DNA from: Clonostachys chloroleuca
Lineage: Eukaryota > Ascomycota > Sordariomycetes > Hypocreales > Bionectriaceae
Direction of reading: 5' to 3'
NCBI GenBank assembly: GCA_037952775.1
Contig: JBANAY010000003.1
Coordinates: 744,001 to 808,000, forward strand
Length of the DNA stretch: 64,000 bases
The number at the start of each line of letters is the position of its first letter. Position 1 is the first letter of the stretch. The notes beneath the pieces were generated by a model, which was not told the origin of the DNA, searched no databases, and saw nothing but the letters and a program-made list of their open reading frames with translations. Below are positions 21,998-33,870 of the stretch, one piece after another. A program made the position numbers and the translations under genes.

Positions 21998-24035
21998 ATG
22001 ACCACGGGGCTTGAGAGTCTCCCGACGGAGATTTTGGTTGGAATTGCGGAAATGTGCACCCTCAACTCTCCTCTTTCTTACTATGCCAATCCGTCCAACT
22101 ATCTGCAAAGCTACAGCAGACTCGCCCGGTCATCCCATCGCCTATTCGACGCACTCAATGCAGAGCTCTACAAGCAGAACCTTATCAGAGATCCGCCGGC
22201 GCAGTCATGCATCCTCTGGGCCGTCAATCAAGGAAGACTCCGTACACTTGTTCGCGCTGTAGGCTACGTGTATGGAGCAGCCCTCGATACGACAATTGAA
22301 GTAGACGAATTCGCCGAGTAGTGTCCGCCGTGGGGAAGAGGAGTCCAGGAATTGGACTTCGACTATCCCCGCTATTTCTCACTGCTTCACCTTGCCGTGG
22401 GGCGCCGGCATCGAGATATTGTTGAATATCTGCTTGATCATGGCGCCGATGTCCACGCTCCAGCGCGGAACGTCTGCTGTGACAATGACGGAGATGGATA
22501 CTATGGCGCCCCCTTTGTATCCATTGCACTTTTGCCTCGATCACACGCTCGAGGGAATGTTCCAGCTTGTATGGGGGCATCTGTCATGGTCCTCCCAAGA
22601 GTCCGGTACAGATTACGGCGATTACAATCATTTCGAAGACCCTTCGCACTTTTTCACTTTCAACGATCGCCTAGGATCTGACCATGATTCGAGGACAGAA
22701 ATTGCCGCCCTTCTCATCGACAGAGGCGCTTTCATGGTTGCGGAGAACGTCTCTGCAATCCCCAGCCTTGAGCGAGAAGGGCAGCCTGACCTTGCTGCCA
22801 GACTTTTCCCCCGTTCAGACCCATTGTCGCTTGCGGCAAGCTTCCATGTTGCCGCCATGAGAAATGATCTCAGCCTTGCACGCCAACTCATACAGCGCGG
22901 TGCCGATGCTGCAATCGCTGACTTTGAGGGAGTGACGGCTTTGCACCTCGCTGTTCGATCATGTAAGGACGGCCTTGAGCTGGTTCGGATGATTCTGCAA
23001 CAGCCTCGGGTCGATGCAGGGGCCCAGGATCATTATCATAGGACTGCTCTTCATCATGCATGCGAAAATGGGAATGACCAACTTGTTCGATTATTGTTGG
23101 CACAACCAGGATTGTCCGTCGCCCAAGCCGATGATTGGGGAGCTACGGCTCTCCACTATGTTTGTCGTTGCTCGCAACAAGAAAGAGCCAAAGAGACCGT
23201 AAGGTTGCTGATCCTTACGGGGGCTCAACTGGACCCAGACTACCCCAATCGTGGGAATAGTCCTCTAGCCACAGCACTCCAGTACGAAAACTTCAGGACC
23301 GCCGCGATGCTTGTGAGTTCAGGCTGCGATCCGTCGAGCTGGTGCTCGGCTGTCGATGATCTTACATTCAACAAGTGGATCTCTCGAAGCTCTGAAGAGC
23401 AAATCAAATTCACTTGTAACCTCGTTGACACTGGAGTTAACCTCGAAGCCTCGTCTGATCCTAGAAGGATGGACTTGAAGGCAACCCTGGTGTACTTTGC
23501 TGCATCTTCACTAAATGTCGAATGCATGAGAATCCTGTTTACAGCTGGGATGCGGGCTGATTCAGTCGTCGTTGATTCGAGAGCCGTTGGAGCGATGGGG
23601 GAGCTCCGCCCCAGGGATACTGAAATGACACTTCTTGTGGCCATATTGTATCGGCTTTGGGGCAGTCCGAACCGCCCTCACTCACTGAAGAAAACACTAG
23701 TGATAGCAAGGGAAGTAGTCATGGTGCTTCTAGAACATGGAGCACCACTCGGCCAAGCGCCGCGTTCAAATAACCCCACCTACATGTCTGCACTGGATTA
23801 CGCGCTTTCAATAGCGAGATTTGGAGATTCTTCTCTTATGCAACTGCTCATGGACTGGTCAACGGCGAGAAATGTCGATCAAGACTTTCTGCAGCGCTTT
23901 ATGCGTAGGCGGAGATTTCCGACCACCAGGCTGCGGGATGCGGTAAAGGAGTTTCATGACCGCATATTCCCTCAACGTGCAGCTGAAATGCAAGGAGGGG
24001 ACGCAAATGGACTTGATCAGACTGGGAACAGCTGA
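21998..24035 (+). pseudogene. F-box-like/ankyrin-repeat protein, one nonsense and one frameshift
   Basis: The ATG at 21998 starts MTTGLESLPTEILVGIAEMC, an F-box-like helix pair, followed by LARSSHRLFDALNAELYKQN. The frame meets TAG at 22319; the same frame continues with CPPWGRGVQ and an ankyrin unit SLLHLAVGRRHRDIVEYLLDHGADV. It must then shift by one base at the GCCCCC run near 22507-22513 to reach the long frame to 24035. That part holds more ankyrin units: ALHLAVRSCKDGLELVRMIL, TALHHACENGNDQLVRLLL, ATALHYVC, PLATALQYENFRTAAMLV and ALDYALSIARFG. The stop TAG is what a CpA to TpA change on the other strand would make from TGG. A short intron (GTAGAC...GTCCAG, 48 nt) could remove the stop but lacks a branch site. 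Probably a lineage-specific family member that has decayed, or an assembly indel plus polymorphism. Confidence 0.8.
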
Positions 24036-24694
24036 GAAAATAATAACAAACATCGAAAGCTTCAACGGTGTCACGGGATCTCCAACATACCGGAACGGAC
24101 AGATGACTTAAATAGCATAGCTAACTCAACTCAATGAGTATGGCAGCTCAACAGTTGAATCGGTGATGATGTCCCTCAATCTGCGATTCCGTAAGTTTGA
24201 GCAAATGTAAACTACGTAGGACGAGTCCAAAAAAAGAGCAAAGATTTGTTTAATAATCTGTAGTCAGCATCCATAACTGTCGAGTAGGTATGGTCGTGGA
24301 TATCGGGGCACGGCAAAATATGGCCAATATTACGGGGGAAACTGAATATGTAATGCAGATGAGAGACCACAATGATTAGCCCTGGAAAAGACGTACATGG
24401 ATCAAACGTAGGAGCATTATCGTGTATAGACTCGTAACGGTAAGTGAGTCATCTGTATGAAGGCTCATAGAACCTTCCTGCCGTATGACTACAACTTGGG
24501 CGGGCTAGGAAAGGCTATATTCTTAAGCCTTCGTATTCATTGCGTTGAGTTGTCGGGCCCTGGCAGCTTTCATTGCTGTTCAGCCTTATTCTCATTCTCC
24601 TACGTATAGGGTCGCAATGCGTTCCCCAAGACTCATCAACGGTTTTTTTGTGACCAGATTGAACTAGGATACGTTCTATAGTAGCAATTTGTAC
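24036..24694. other. Intergenic between ankyrin pseudogene and alpha-xylosidase 3' end
   Basis: Contains repeat copy B (24285-24431); otherwise nothing recognised. Confidence 0.5.
24285..24431 (+). repeat. 145-bp direct repeat, copy B
   Basis: Partner of 21347-21494 on the same strand. Differences are mainly transitions (for example ATATCAGGACATAG versus ATATCGGGGCACGG), with copy A the more AT-rich. Confidence 0.8.
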
Positions 24695-27348
24695 CTATGC
24701 GTTAACGATGGTCTCTTGCTTAGAGAGTTTTACTTCGCTAACATCACCCCCTGCAACCTGCACCTTGGTGCTTGAATTGAGCTGGCCTTCCACGACTGAG
24801 AGCTTCACGGCGCCGCTTTGAGATGTGATTGAGACCTTGGCCTTGATCTGACCAAAGTTCTCATGGTCGGGAATCTCCACCACCTCGGCCATGCCCTCAA
24901 CTGGGTTGACCACAATGGTAACATTGTCAGACCAATCGTACACGACCTTCTCTTTTGCTAGGTCCAAGTTACCCAGAACAACAGCCTTTCCTGGTCGTAA
25001 AAGTACTGGTAGGCTAAAAAAGTCATGCTGCTCTGTGACATATCCTGACCCTTCCCTGATCTTGCCATCAAGGAGTCCGTACCACTTGCCCTTGGGCAGG
25101 TAGTACGTCACGTCATTCTCTTCATTGAAAACGGGTGCCACTAGGAGAGAAGGCCCAAGGAGGTACTGCGTGTCGAGATGCCATGCGATAGGGTCCTCTG
25201 GGAACTCAACAAGCATGCTGCGGAGCATTGGGATACCCGACTGATGGGTCGCAATTGCTTGGGAGTAGAGGTACGGCATCAGCCTGTGCTTCCATGACAC
25301 GAAGTGAGTGAGCACACGCGAGGCCTCCTCCGTCGGGTCGACGAGCCAGGGAACTCGGAATGATCCACTTCCATGCAGTCGGGAGTGGGATGAGAAAAGC
25401 CCGAATGCGATCCAGCGCTTGAAGAGTGCCGGGTCTGGATTTCCCTCAAAACCACCGATGTCGTGTGCCCAGTATCCGAAGCCGCTCAGGGCAAGGGATA
25501 GACCTCCGCGCAGTGTCTCGGCCATGGCAGGAAACGTCGAGTAAGGGTCGCCTCCCCAGTGGATTGGAAATCTCTGTTTGGGGGAGGATGGTTAGTTCAT
25601 CAGTCATTAATAAAGGCCAGTTTGAGGGAAAGTACCTGGCATCCAGCAGTTGCTGAGCGAGCAAAAAGCGCAGCATTGTTCTTGCCCAACGACTGCTCAA
25701 GGACCTCAAAGGTAACCTTGTTGTAGAGATAGGCATAGTAGTTGTGCATTCTCTTTGGGTCGGATCCGTCAAAATAGACGGTATCGCCTGTGGGAATGCG
25801 CTCGCCGAAATCTGTCTTGAAGGACTCGACTCCCATGTCGACAAGAGCTTGGAGTTTCTCCTGGTACCACTTGCAGGCATCGGGGTTGGTGAAATCTACG
25901 AATGCCATTCCGGCTTGCTGTAAAAATGATTCGGATTAGCCTCCACAAAGTTCTAAGGAATCCAGCGGTCAAGTCAGACGAATGATCATACCCAGAAATC
26001 ATACTGCCAAACGCTACCGTCTCCGCGTTTGACAAAGTATCCCTTCTCGGCACCTTCATCGAAGAGTTTGCTCTCCTGAGCAATATATGGGTTGATCCAA
26101 ACGCAAATCTAGTTACCCGCGGTTAGTAGCCGCTCCAGAAGTACTATCTTCCAGATTTTGGAGCTCCTGCTTACGTGTTGGCCGCGGTCCTTCATTCGCT
26201 TCAGCTGTCCGGCAGCATCGGGGAAAAAGTCTTGATCGAACTCGAAATCACACCACTGGAAACCTTTCATCCAGAAACAGTCGTAGTGGAACACAGCGAC
26301 GGGGATATCTCTCTCCTTCATGCCATCTAAGAAAGTATTGACCGTGTTCTCATCATAATTGGTCGTGAAACTGGTTGTAAGCCAGAGACCAAAGGTCCAC
26401 GCTGGCGGAAGAGCGGGGCGGCCAGTAAGAATGCCGTATTTGTTGATAATGTCCTTGGGACTAGGTCCGTAAATCAGGTAGATGGAAAGAGATTCGCCCG
26501 GAACAGCAATGTTGACGCGAGTTGTGCGCTCAGACTGAACCTCTAGCGAAACAAGGCTGGATGTGGGGATAAACACGCCATATCCGGCAGAGCTGAGGAA
26601 GAATGGAATGTTCTTGTAGGTGAGCTCGGAGCCAGTGCCGCCGTCATCATTCCAGAGGTCGACAGTTTGGCCATTCTTGATGAACGGACCGAATCGTTCT
26701 CCCAGCCCGTAAATCTTTTCTCCAACACCCAGGGAAAGCTGATAGGTGGTCCATCTCTCTCCATTGTTGGGGTTGGTGTAGTTTGCCTTTGGGTGCAAGG
26801 CAGTGGTGTTCTGCTTGACATAGCCGATTGAACGCCATCCAAGAGATGTCAACTTTCTCGAACCATTCTTAAAGTCGAGATTGAAGCTCTTTGGAGTCGT
26901 GTTGACGGACGCCGAGAGATTTCCGACAGAGAACTTTAGCTCTTCATCAGTTTTCGATGTCTTGATAGTCTGGGTGTGGCCGGGCTGTCCTTCTGGGTAA
27001 AGCTCAAAGTGAGGGCCCGCGGTAACACTCTTCTGGCCCTTCCAGTGGGTTGAAGACAGGAACAGAACGTCATCAATGGGGGAGCTGACGTGGTGTGTCA
27101 ACGTGGGGTTGTTCAGGGTATCGCCCCGATGGTTGATTGGCTTGGAGCACTGTATAGACTGTTAGCCATTCGGACACATTATCTATACATCGCTGTTTGA
27201 AGTCCGATGTTTTCAAAGGTCTAGAGAGAATACTCACTGTGACGAAATGCAAATTATCCTCGTTTGCAACACCTTTGACTACCTCGACAGCCCAGTCGAT
27301 AATGGTGTCTGGAGCTGGGTGCCAGCAACCGTGTGAAAACTTAACCAT
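24695..27348 (-). CDS. GH31 alpha-xylosidase (YicI/XdlA type), intracellular
   Basis: Five exons, all phase 0: 27348-27238, 27149-26175, 26108-25992, 25917-25636, 25573-24695, giving 787 residues (E. coli YicI has 772). The N-terminal beta domain is followed by the catalytic barrel. The nucleophile is Asp437 in ESFKTDFGERIP, the motif that separates alpha-xylosidases from alpha-glucosidases. The acid/base should be Asp504 in IHWGGDPYSTFPAMAE, by spacing to YicI. HDIGGFEG and SGFGYWAH follow, as in the family. No signal peptide (MVKFSHGCWHPAP), so it acts inside the cell, releasing xylose from isoprimeverose or xyloglucan oligosaccharides. It is divergent from the MFS sugar transporter across a 1.2-kb shared promoter with XlnR- and CreA-type motifs. 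All exons are clean and intact. Confidence 0.93.
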
Positions 27349-28550
27349 GTTGGCTGTAAAAATGTCTATCTATCTCACGTTCACTGCTCCTGAAGCCCCC
27401 AGAAACACGGGCTACCAGCAACGTTTTGAAGCCGTAAGATTATATATCGCAAGGACTCAGGTCCACAGGTATTGACCCCTACCGAATGCTTCGAGTTGAG
27501 GCTGTCTGGCAGACTTGTGGACACTGCGGTGGAGAAGAACTTCAGCCAGACTAAACTTCCGTTATATCCGAGGGTAAAGTCGGAAGTCGCGCGCGCGAGA
27601 CACGAATCGAATGACAAACTAACTAGTGGCAATTACTTATCCTTGACAGACAGGATGAGAACCCCGCTTGTGGACATTTGCCCAGGGGTGATGTTTGGGG
27701 TTCGTCCGGGCAAGTCACTCCCACGTGGATGCTGAATGAGCTCTTCCTTCAGATCTTTGAAGTGAAAGCAATCGCGAGCAAACGGAAACTTGAAGCGATG
27801 ATTCAGTGGTTTGTTGGGGGGTTTTGGAGAAGAGTTGGAAGGGACTAGGAACAGGAGTTTCACTCCGCCAGCTCCACCTTCAGCCTCTTTTTATATACGG
27901 TATTCCCGTTACGACCTCTTGGCGGTCAACGGTGAGAACTCGCCTACCTCCCATGTTTCCTAACTGCCGACCCAGTAGATAGGGAGGCTGACCAGTAGGG
28001 AATATGGAAATTGTCTGGGGCATTTAGGCTAAATAACAAACTCTCCTGATCTCCCAAATATTGACATGAAACCCCACCTCGGAAAGCGTCTTGTGGGAAA
28101 GCCCTGTCACGAGAGCCGGGGCATCGATATCTGCTCGATGCTGGATCCCAACGACCGTTCTGCTGGGACCAGGTAAAAAAGCTTTAAAGTCATCCCTATC
28201 CATGGGCTGGGAATTTAGCCTGAGTGTTAGCGTTCGATTTGTCACAAGAATAGAGGTCAGATGGTAGTCACAGCCTGGCCGGGTATTCCCCAGGGAGTAA
28301 GCATGGCATTACCTACGGTTACGTCCGGAGGATATCCGAGAATGCCAGCCAAGTCATCGGGGTTCCTCCCTAGTTTCAATCACGGGGTAAAGTTTCCCCC
28401 GATAGCTTAGTATCGACGTTCAAACAATAAAAAGGAGACGACCTCGACACTTGGTGATTCTCGTTTCTCCAGGTCACGGATTCACAGTCGATAGACTAAT
28501 TTAACCATTCGCCTAAGTTTGGGTTTGGAGCATTGGAGACATCGTTCGCA
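27349..28550. promoter_or_regulatory. Shared divergent promoter of alpha-xylosidase and sugar transporter
   Basis: The 1.2-kb gap holds GGCTAA at 28027-28032 and its reverse complement TTAGCC at 28215-28220 (XlnR/Xyr1 core GGCTAA/GGCTAR). A related GGCTGA lies at 27986-27991. SYGGRG-type CreA sites are CTGGGG at 28015-28020 and CCGGGG at 28116-28121. A TATATAC element near 27892 could serve the minus-strand gene. Single 6-mers occur by chance; the clustering within 240 bp is what makes induction by xylose and glucose repression plausible. Confidence 0.5.
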
Positions 28551-30414
28551 ATGGCGGCGAAACAATCAGTGAATTGGTATACTTGGGGATGCGCCCTTTT
28601 TGCGGCGGTAAGTAGCTCCCACTCTAATGATTGTGCCATCCTCGAACATCGGCTTATCTTAAATTATTACATAGGTCGGATCATTGCTGTACGTGAGACC
28701 TCGTCTCCAAACCTCCGCTTTGTTCTTATAACTCACCAAACTCCCCATCTAGGTACGGCATCGACTCTGGTGTCATTACCACTGTAATTGCGCAGGAACA
28801 CTTTGGCGAATATTTCCATCCCTTCACGGCCGATATCAAGGGTGCCGTCGTTAGCACGTTCAATGGCGGCGCAGTCTTTGGTGTATTCTTCGCAGGATGG
28901 AGCGCAGACTACCTCGGCCGTAAGAAGACCATCGCCATCGCATCTGTCATTGCCCTGATTGCCGGTATCATCCAGGCCGCCTCCGTCCACATTGGTATGC
29001 TCATTGCCGGGCGTATCGTGGGAGGTTTCGCCGTTGGTATGATGAACATGACGATCCCGATTTACAATTCTGAGATTTCGCCTCCGGAAAAGCGTGGTAT
29101 GATCGCAGGTCTACATGCTCAGTTTGTTGGTTTTGGTTTTGCTGCTGCCAATGTCAGTCGGATACCGCCTGTCCCCCCATTGCCCCGAGTGTGAGTTTTT
29201 GAGCTGACTTGATGTTTGTAGTGGGTTGGGTTCGGGTGCTCGTATGCGTCTGGTCAGTTCCAGTGGCGCTTCCCGTTGGCTTTCCAGTGTCTTCCGGCCC
29301 TTATTGTTATGTTCGGCATTTATTTCCTCCCCTACTCCCCACGATGGCTGCTCGAGCAGGACCGCGACGATGAGGCCCTGGCTGTTATCCGACGCCTGCA
29401 CGGCAACATCGGTCATGACGACAGCTTCTTCCTCGCTGAATACAACCAGATGCGGGAGCAAATTCGCTACGAAAAGACAGTCAACAAGGCCGGCTGGCGC
29501 GAGGTTTTCAGCACTGCTGGAAATAGGAAGAGAGTCATGCTTGCTGTGCTTGTGCAGGTTTTCACGCAGATGAGTGGTATCAATGTCGTCAACTACTTCC
29601 AGACCGACCTGTACAAGGGCCTGGGAATGACCGGTCACATGCCTACACTTCTGGCAGGGTAAGTCGGTCTCTTCTTCCGATTGTCTGTGGTATCTGTTGA
29701 CCTAATCGCCATTCTTTCCTAGAATCTATGGTCTGGTTGGCCCTATTGCCAATGTGATTTGCCTTTACTATGTTGATACCTGGGGACGCCGTAAGACGCT
29801 CTGGATCACCGGTCTTATCATGGCTCTTGACATGGGTCTCGTCATGGGTCTATCTGGTGGCTATGGATCTTCTCAAAACATGGTCGCGAAGGGCTTTACG
29901 ATCGCTTTCATCTTCTGCTTCACTGCAATGTAAGACCCTAACACCACGTACAGTCTGTCCCATTTACTGACTGCGAACTTTCAGCTACTCTCTGGGTTAC
30001 AACTCGATCCATTACATTTACGTTCCTGAAATCATGACCATGGCAGTTCGTGCCAAGGTAAGTACTTGACCGAAATTTGCATTGTTGAGCATCAGCTGAT
30101 AGTTGTGTTTGCTAAAGGGCTCTGCAATTTCCGTCGTATCCAATGTCCTCATCAATATCGTGTTCAACCAAGTCTCCCCGATTGCCTTCAAGCAGGTTGG
30201 CTACAAGTACTATTCGCTCTTCATCTGCACCAACCTTGTGGGGGCCATCGTTGTCTACTTGCTCTTCCCTGAGACCAAGGGCAAGTCGCTTGAAGAGATT
30301 GCTGAGATCTTTGGAGACGAGGTTGTTGTCGCGGATCTTGACAAGACCCAGGCGAAGATGGCGGACACCTTGGAAGAAGCAGAACAAGTGGAGCATCGCA
30401 ATGCACAGAAGTGA
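28551..30414 (+). CDS. MFS sugar/H+ symporter (hexose/pentose transporter type)
   Basis: Seven exons: 28551-28607, 28675-28688, 28753-29152, 29222-29658, 29723-29929, 29985-30057, 30118-30414. Total 1485 nt, 494 residues. Exon 2 is only 14 nt but is needed to read FAAVGSLLYGIDSGVITTV without a break. Sugar-porter signatures are YGIDSGVI in TM1, DYLGRKKT after TM2, PYSPRWLL after TM6, QVFTQMSGINVVNYF in TM7, DTWGRRKT in the loop between TM8 and TM9, and PETKGKSLEEI after TM12. Twelve membrane segments fit, so it is a plasma-membrane protein. Specificity cannot be read from sequence. Its head-to-head position with a cytosolic alpha-xylosidase suggests xylose, isoprimeverose or another xyloside. 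Confidence 0.92.
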
Positions 30415-31339
30415 GCGATTTCGAAGATGGTCTCGGACATTTAGACTTTTCCCGCCGGCAAGAAATACTTCGAACGAAGACGCTCAATTCATGAATGAAC
30501 AAGGCCGCAGGATGTATGTAAATGTCTTAGGCTGTTTGACATTCTTTTGTTACCTTGCAGTGATCGACTATACTCAGAATCAATATCAAAAGCTAGTACG
30601 ATCACACTTCCTCCTCTTGCTGGAAATCGCTGGTCTTATCCCCCCGGTAGCCTATAAAACCCTATCTAATAGCATATCTGTCGCTACGCAGATCGTATTC
30701 AAGCCTGATCACATTACGCACTAGTACGGCTATATGGTGGCCATTGAGATGAGTTTGATAAGTCAGATATTCTTTCCGGTGGCACTCAATCTTCTACTTT
30801 TTCTTCACGATTTCATATGTTTCGCAATTACGCACAGTAAGATTTGCCAATAACTATTCTAGAGCTTCACGTTCTCATATATTCTATCAGACGTTCAAAT
30901 AAAAGGGACGTTGCCTTTTATTGTATGTATATGTCGCGTAGACTTAAAGCAGGATTTGAATGTTCAATGCTGCACTAGTATTTGAGACATCAAGAGGGTG
31001 TGACGCAGTCATCATGCAGGAGGCCAACCAACACAAACAACAAATTGATCGAATCAAACGCAGACACGTGCAGTGAGGAGAGGTACGTTGGAAAAATAGC
31101 ACGACGAGTCGCCCCTACACTTTTGGTGTTGGAACAAGTCTCCTTGCGCTGTCCTACTTAATTGTACTTAATTGTTGTGATTACCCAGATCTTGATTGCA
31201 TACTTTACATCCTTGACTTGACCAGTCTACGTTCAACCTTCGACAAAGAAAGAATTGGCCGTTGACAAGGGCCTTGAAGAAGCGACCAAAGCTGTTATAT
31301 TATCCGATTCTTATTATCAATTTGCAAGTACTCGGCAGC
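30415..31339. other. Intergenic
   Basis: 3' region of the transporter and 5' region of the SET gene. Only short chance frames; nothing recognised. Confidence 0.4.
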
Positions 31340-32407
31340 ATGGACTCTAACACTGCCTCGAAGGAGCAGAACAGCTCCCTTGAACAGGTTTGCTGCTTGC
31401 ACCCTCTACTATATCTTGCATTTTAGTTAATAAGATATACCAGCACGACGAGCCACTTATGTTCGAAGCCAAGACTATTCCGCTGAAAGGGATAGGCCTC
31501 GTAGCCCTCCAGGACATACCTCAAGGGACTCTAATTATCCAAGAGAAGCCGCTATTAGTCACTCGACCTGGAGCACCTGCTGCACTAGAGGCTTTCTTGT
31601 CATCAGAGCTCAAAAAGCTGGACAAAGCAAGCCAACGGCAATTTTTGTCCCTCCATAACAACTTTCCCGGAAAGCATCCTTTTGCTGGCATTATGAAGAC
31701 GAATGCTCTGCCGTGTGGTTCTGGGTCTGAGATTGGGGCTGTTTATCCTACGATATGCCGCATCAATCACAGCTGCCTCCCCAACAGCCAAAATACATGG
31801 AATAGTGACACCAAAATCGAAACTATTTTCGCCATTAGTCCAATCAAATGCGGAGAAGAGATTACCATCTCATATGACAAGGGCGGCCCATCTGCGGTCC
31901 GGCAAGCTTCCTTGAAGCAGTCGTTTGGCTTCCAGTGTACCTGTGTCGTCTGTTCACAGCCAAAGGCCCTGCTCCGAGAAAGCGACACTCGCCGTTCACG
32001 AATCCAACAATCTCGATGGTCAGATTGGGGACCCTTTTCGTATGTGGAAGAGTCCAGGGGAAAGCCTCAAAGATTGCCATTCTCTCCTGCAACTCCTAAA
32101 AGCTGAGTATGGGGGATATTCCGAGCCTTTCGCCGCACGGCTATATTACGATGCTTTTCAAATCAGTATCGCTCACGGTGACAAAGTGAGGGCAAGTATT
32201 TTTGCGGAAAAATCGTATGAAGCGAGACTCATGTGCGAGGGCGGCGAAACGCCCGAGGCGAAGAAGGTCAAAATGCTTGCGACGAATCCTTCAAACCATA
32301 GCAGCTTCATGGTATATTCTTCGAAGTGGAAAAATACGAAAAAGGAGAAAGTCGGAGAAGCCGATAATGAGGCTTTTGAGCGCTGGCTATTTCGCATTTC
32401 GAACTAA
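31340..32407 (+). pseudogene. SET-domain protein (SMYD-like) with a frameshift
   Basis: Exon 1, 31340-31387 (MDSNTASKEQNSSLEQ), is joined to 31435 over a 47-bp intron. The SET core is well kept: GIGLVALQDIPQGTLIIQEKP, PTICRINHSCLPNS with the NHSCxPN cofactor motif, GEEITISYD with the catalytic Tyr region, and the post-SET cysteines FGFQCTCVVCSQP. The family methylates lysines of histones or other proteins. After SRIQQ the reading frame is wrong: the family-like continuation LDGQIGDPFRMWKSPGESLKD...YDAFQIS, to a stop at 32407, is one base out of phase at about 32011. The N-terminal frame itself runs on to a stop at 32106. Either the C-terminal helical part is lost in this strain or one base is an assembly error. 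The SET core would still be made. Confidence 0.8.
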
Positions 32408-33870
32408 GAGCCTGGAAATAGCGAACGGGTTTCTTAGCGAACTGTTGAAGACAATGGCTAAGATACGCCTTGATGAGAGGCGTTTATCATAGACGCATCT
32501 AGTTAGTGTCTTTATACTCTAACAAGCAACAGAAATCCATCCAACATGCAACTGAGGGGATTAAGTTGGTGTCTCACCCTAACGGTACAAAGATTTGGTT
32601 GTAGTAAGAATATTTTATTTGCCATGCTTGGAAGTGGTGGCTGAGTTTCTAGCCCGTGTGATATCCGTGTAATATCCGTTTGGAACTTGGTTATGGCCGG
32701 TAATCGGCGTGAGAAATATCCTACTTGTTGTAGAAAATGGATGGAGCAATAACTTGGCTGTGCTGTGGGTAGGTAGCCGACGTAAGAAGAGCAAAGAAAG
32801 TTATTTTTGTATACAACTCTGTAAGCCAATAAGATTCAAGTAGACTTCTTACGATATTCTAGCCAGTTCCACTGAACCCACTCATTTTTCTTCCCGAGTA
32901 GAGTGAGGGGCAAGCCAAGTTCTGATGGCAGGACAACTCACCAATGCATCGTCAATTGGAGCTGTCAAAGGCAAACCGTGAAAATGAGCGGGGCCGAGCG
33001 GCAGCTTTTTCTGCGTCTCAATGCAACGGTATAAACGCATGTCTTGATCGAGCTGGAATCCCGCGTGTGTATGAAGTGGCAGGGCCCGACTGATCCGGCA
33101 ATCAGTGACAAGAGTTAGCCTTGATCCAGTCTCCTTGCATAGCGCTACGTTTCACCAGCCCTCGGGTCGTCTTACGAGCAACCCGTTTTTATCCTGTTGT
33201 CGATGCTGACCATGAAATGAGATTGCAACCCCACAAATGCGGCACGACGGGCGCAGCCGGTTCTAGCTAAGAATGCCTCCAGTTCGCACTCGATGGTGAT
33301 GTGCTCCCAGATCTTCATCGCAAGATCTACTCGATTCATGAGAATTTGTTGTAGTCGCAAACTTTAGACACAAAGCTTACGCATCTCGTTGTACTCTTGT
33401 AGTTATATTCTATGAGACTGGGCGCAGGAGCTGCACAAGGATCTACTGGATTGTCTCATCCAAAGTGCGACATGTCTAATTACAGGCAGACCTCATGGCT
33501 ACAGGACAGCTGACAACCTTAAATCATGGCGATTGCAACGGAATTTAATTTTTAGATCACGCCAACAGGGACGGAAAGTTGGCCGCCCGTCCAGGATGAC
33601 CGTTCCGCGTTTCAAGTTGGCCCCATCTCAGCGCAGGATTGAGCATCATGGATGACCTTTGACGTATTTCCAGAACGAGAATGTGTGGAACCGTTCGACG
33701 CATCTGGGCATGATGGGCACTACGTCAACATGGATCTCTTGCTGCGGGCCAGATCTTCTCAGCCGTTGCCAATCTTTTAAATATTGCCTTGCCAATCGTC
33801 CATCTTGCGGCTTCAGATTCTTCAACGGACCGAACCGACTTCGTTCTACTATAGACTTGTTTCTGTCACC
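32408..33870. other. Intergenic, about 1.5 kb
   Basis: No convincing gene, RNA or repeat. Short frames on both strands lack homology signals. The 3' part should carry the GH5 promoter. Confidence 0.4.
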
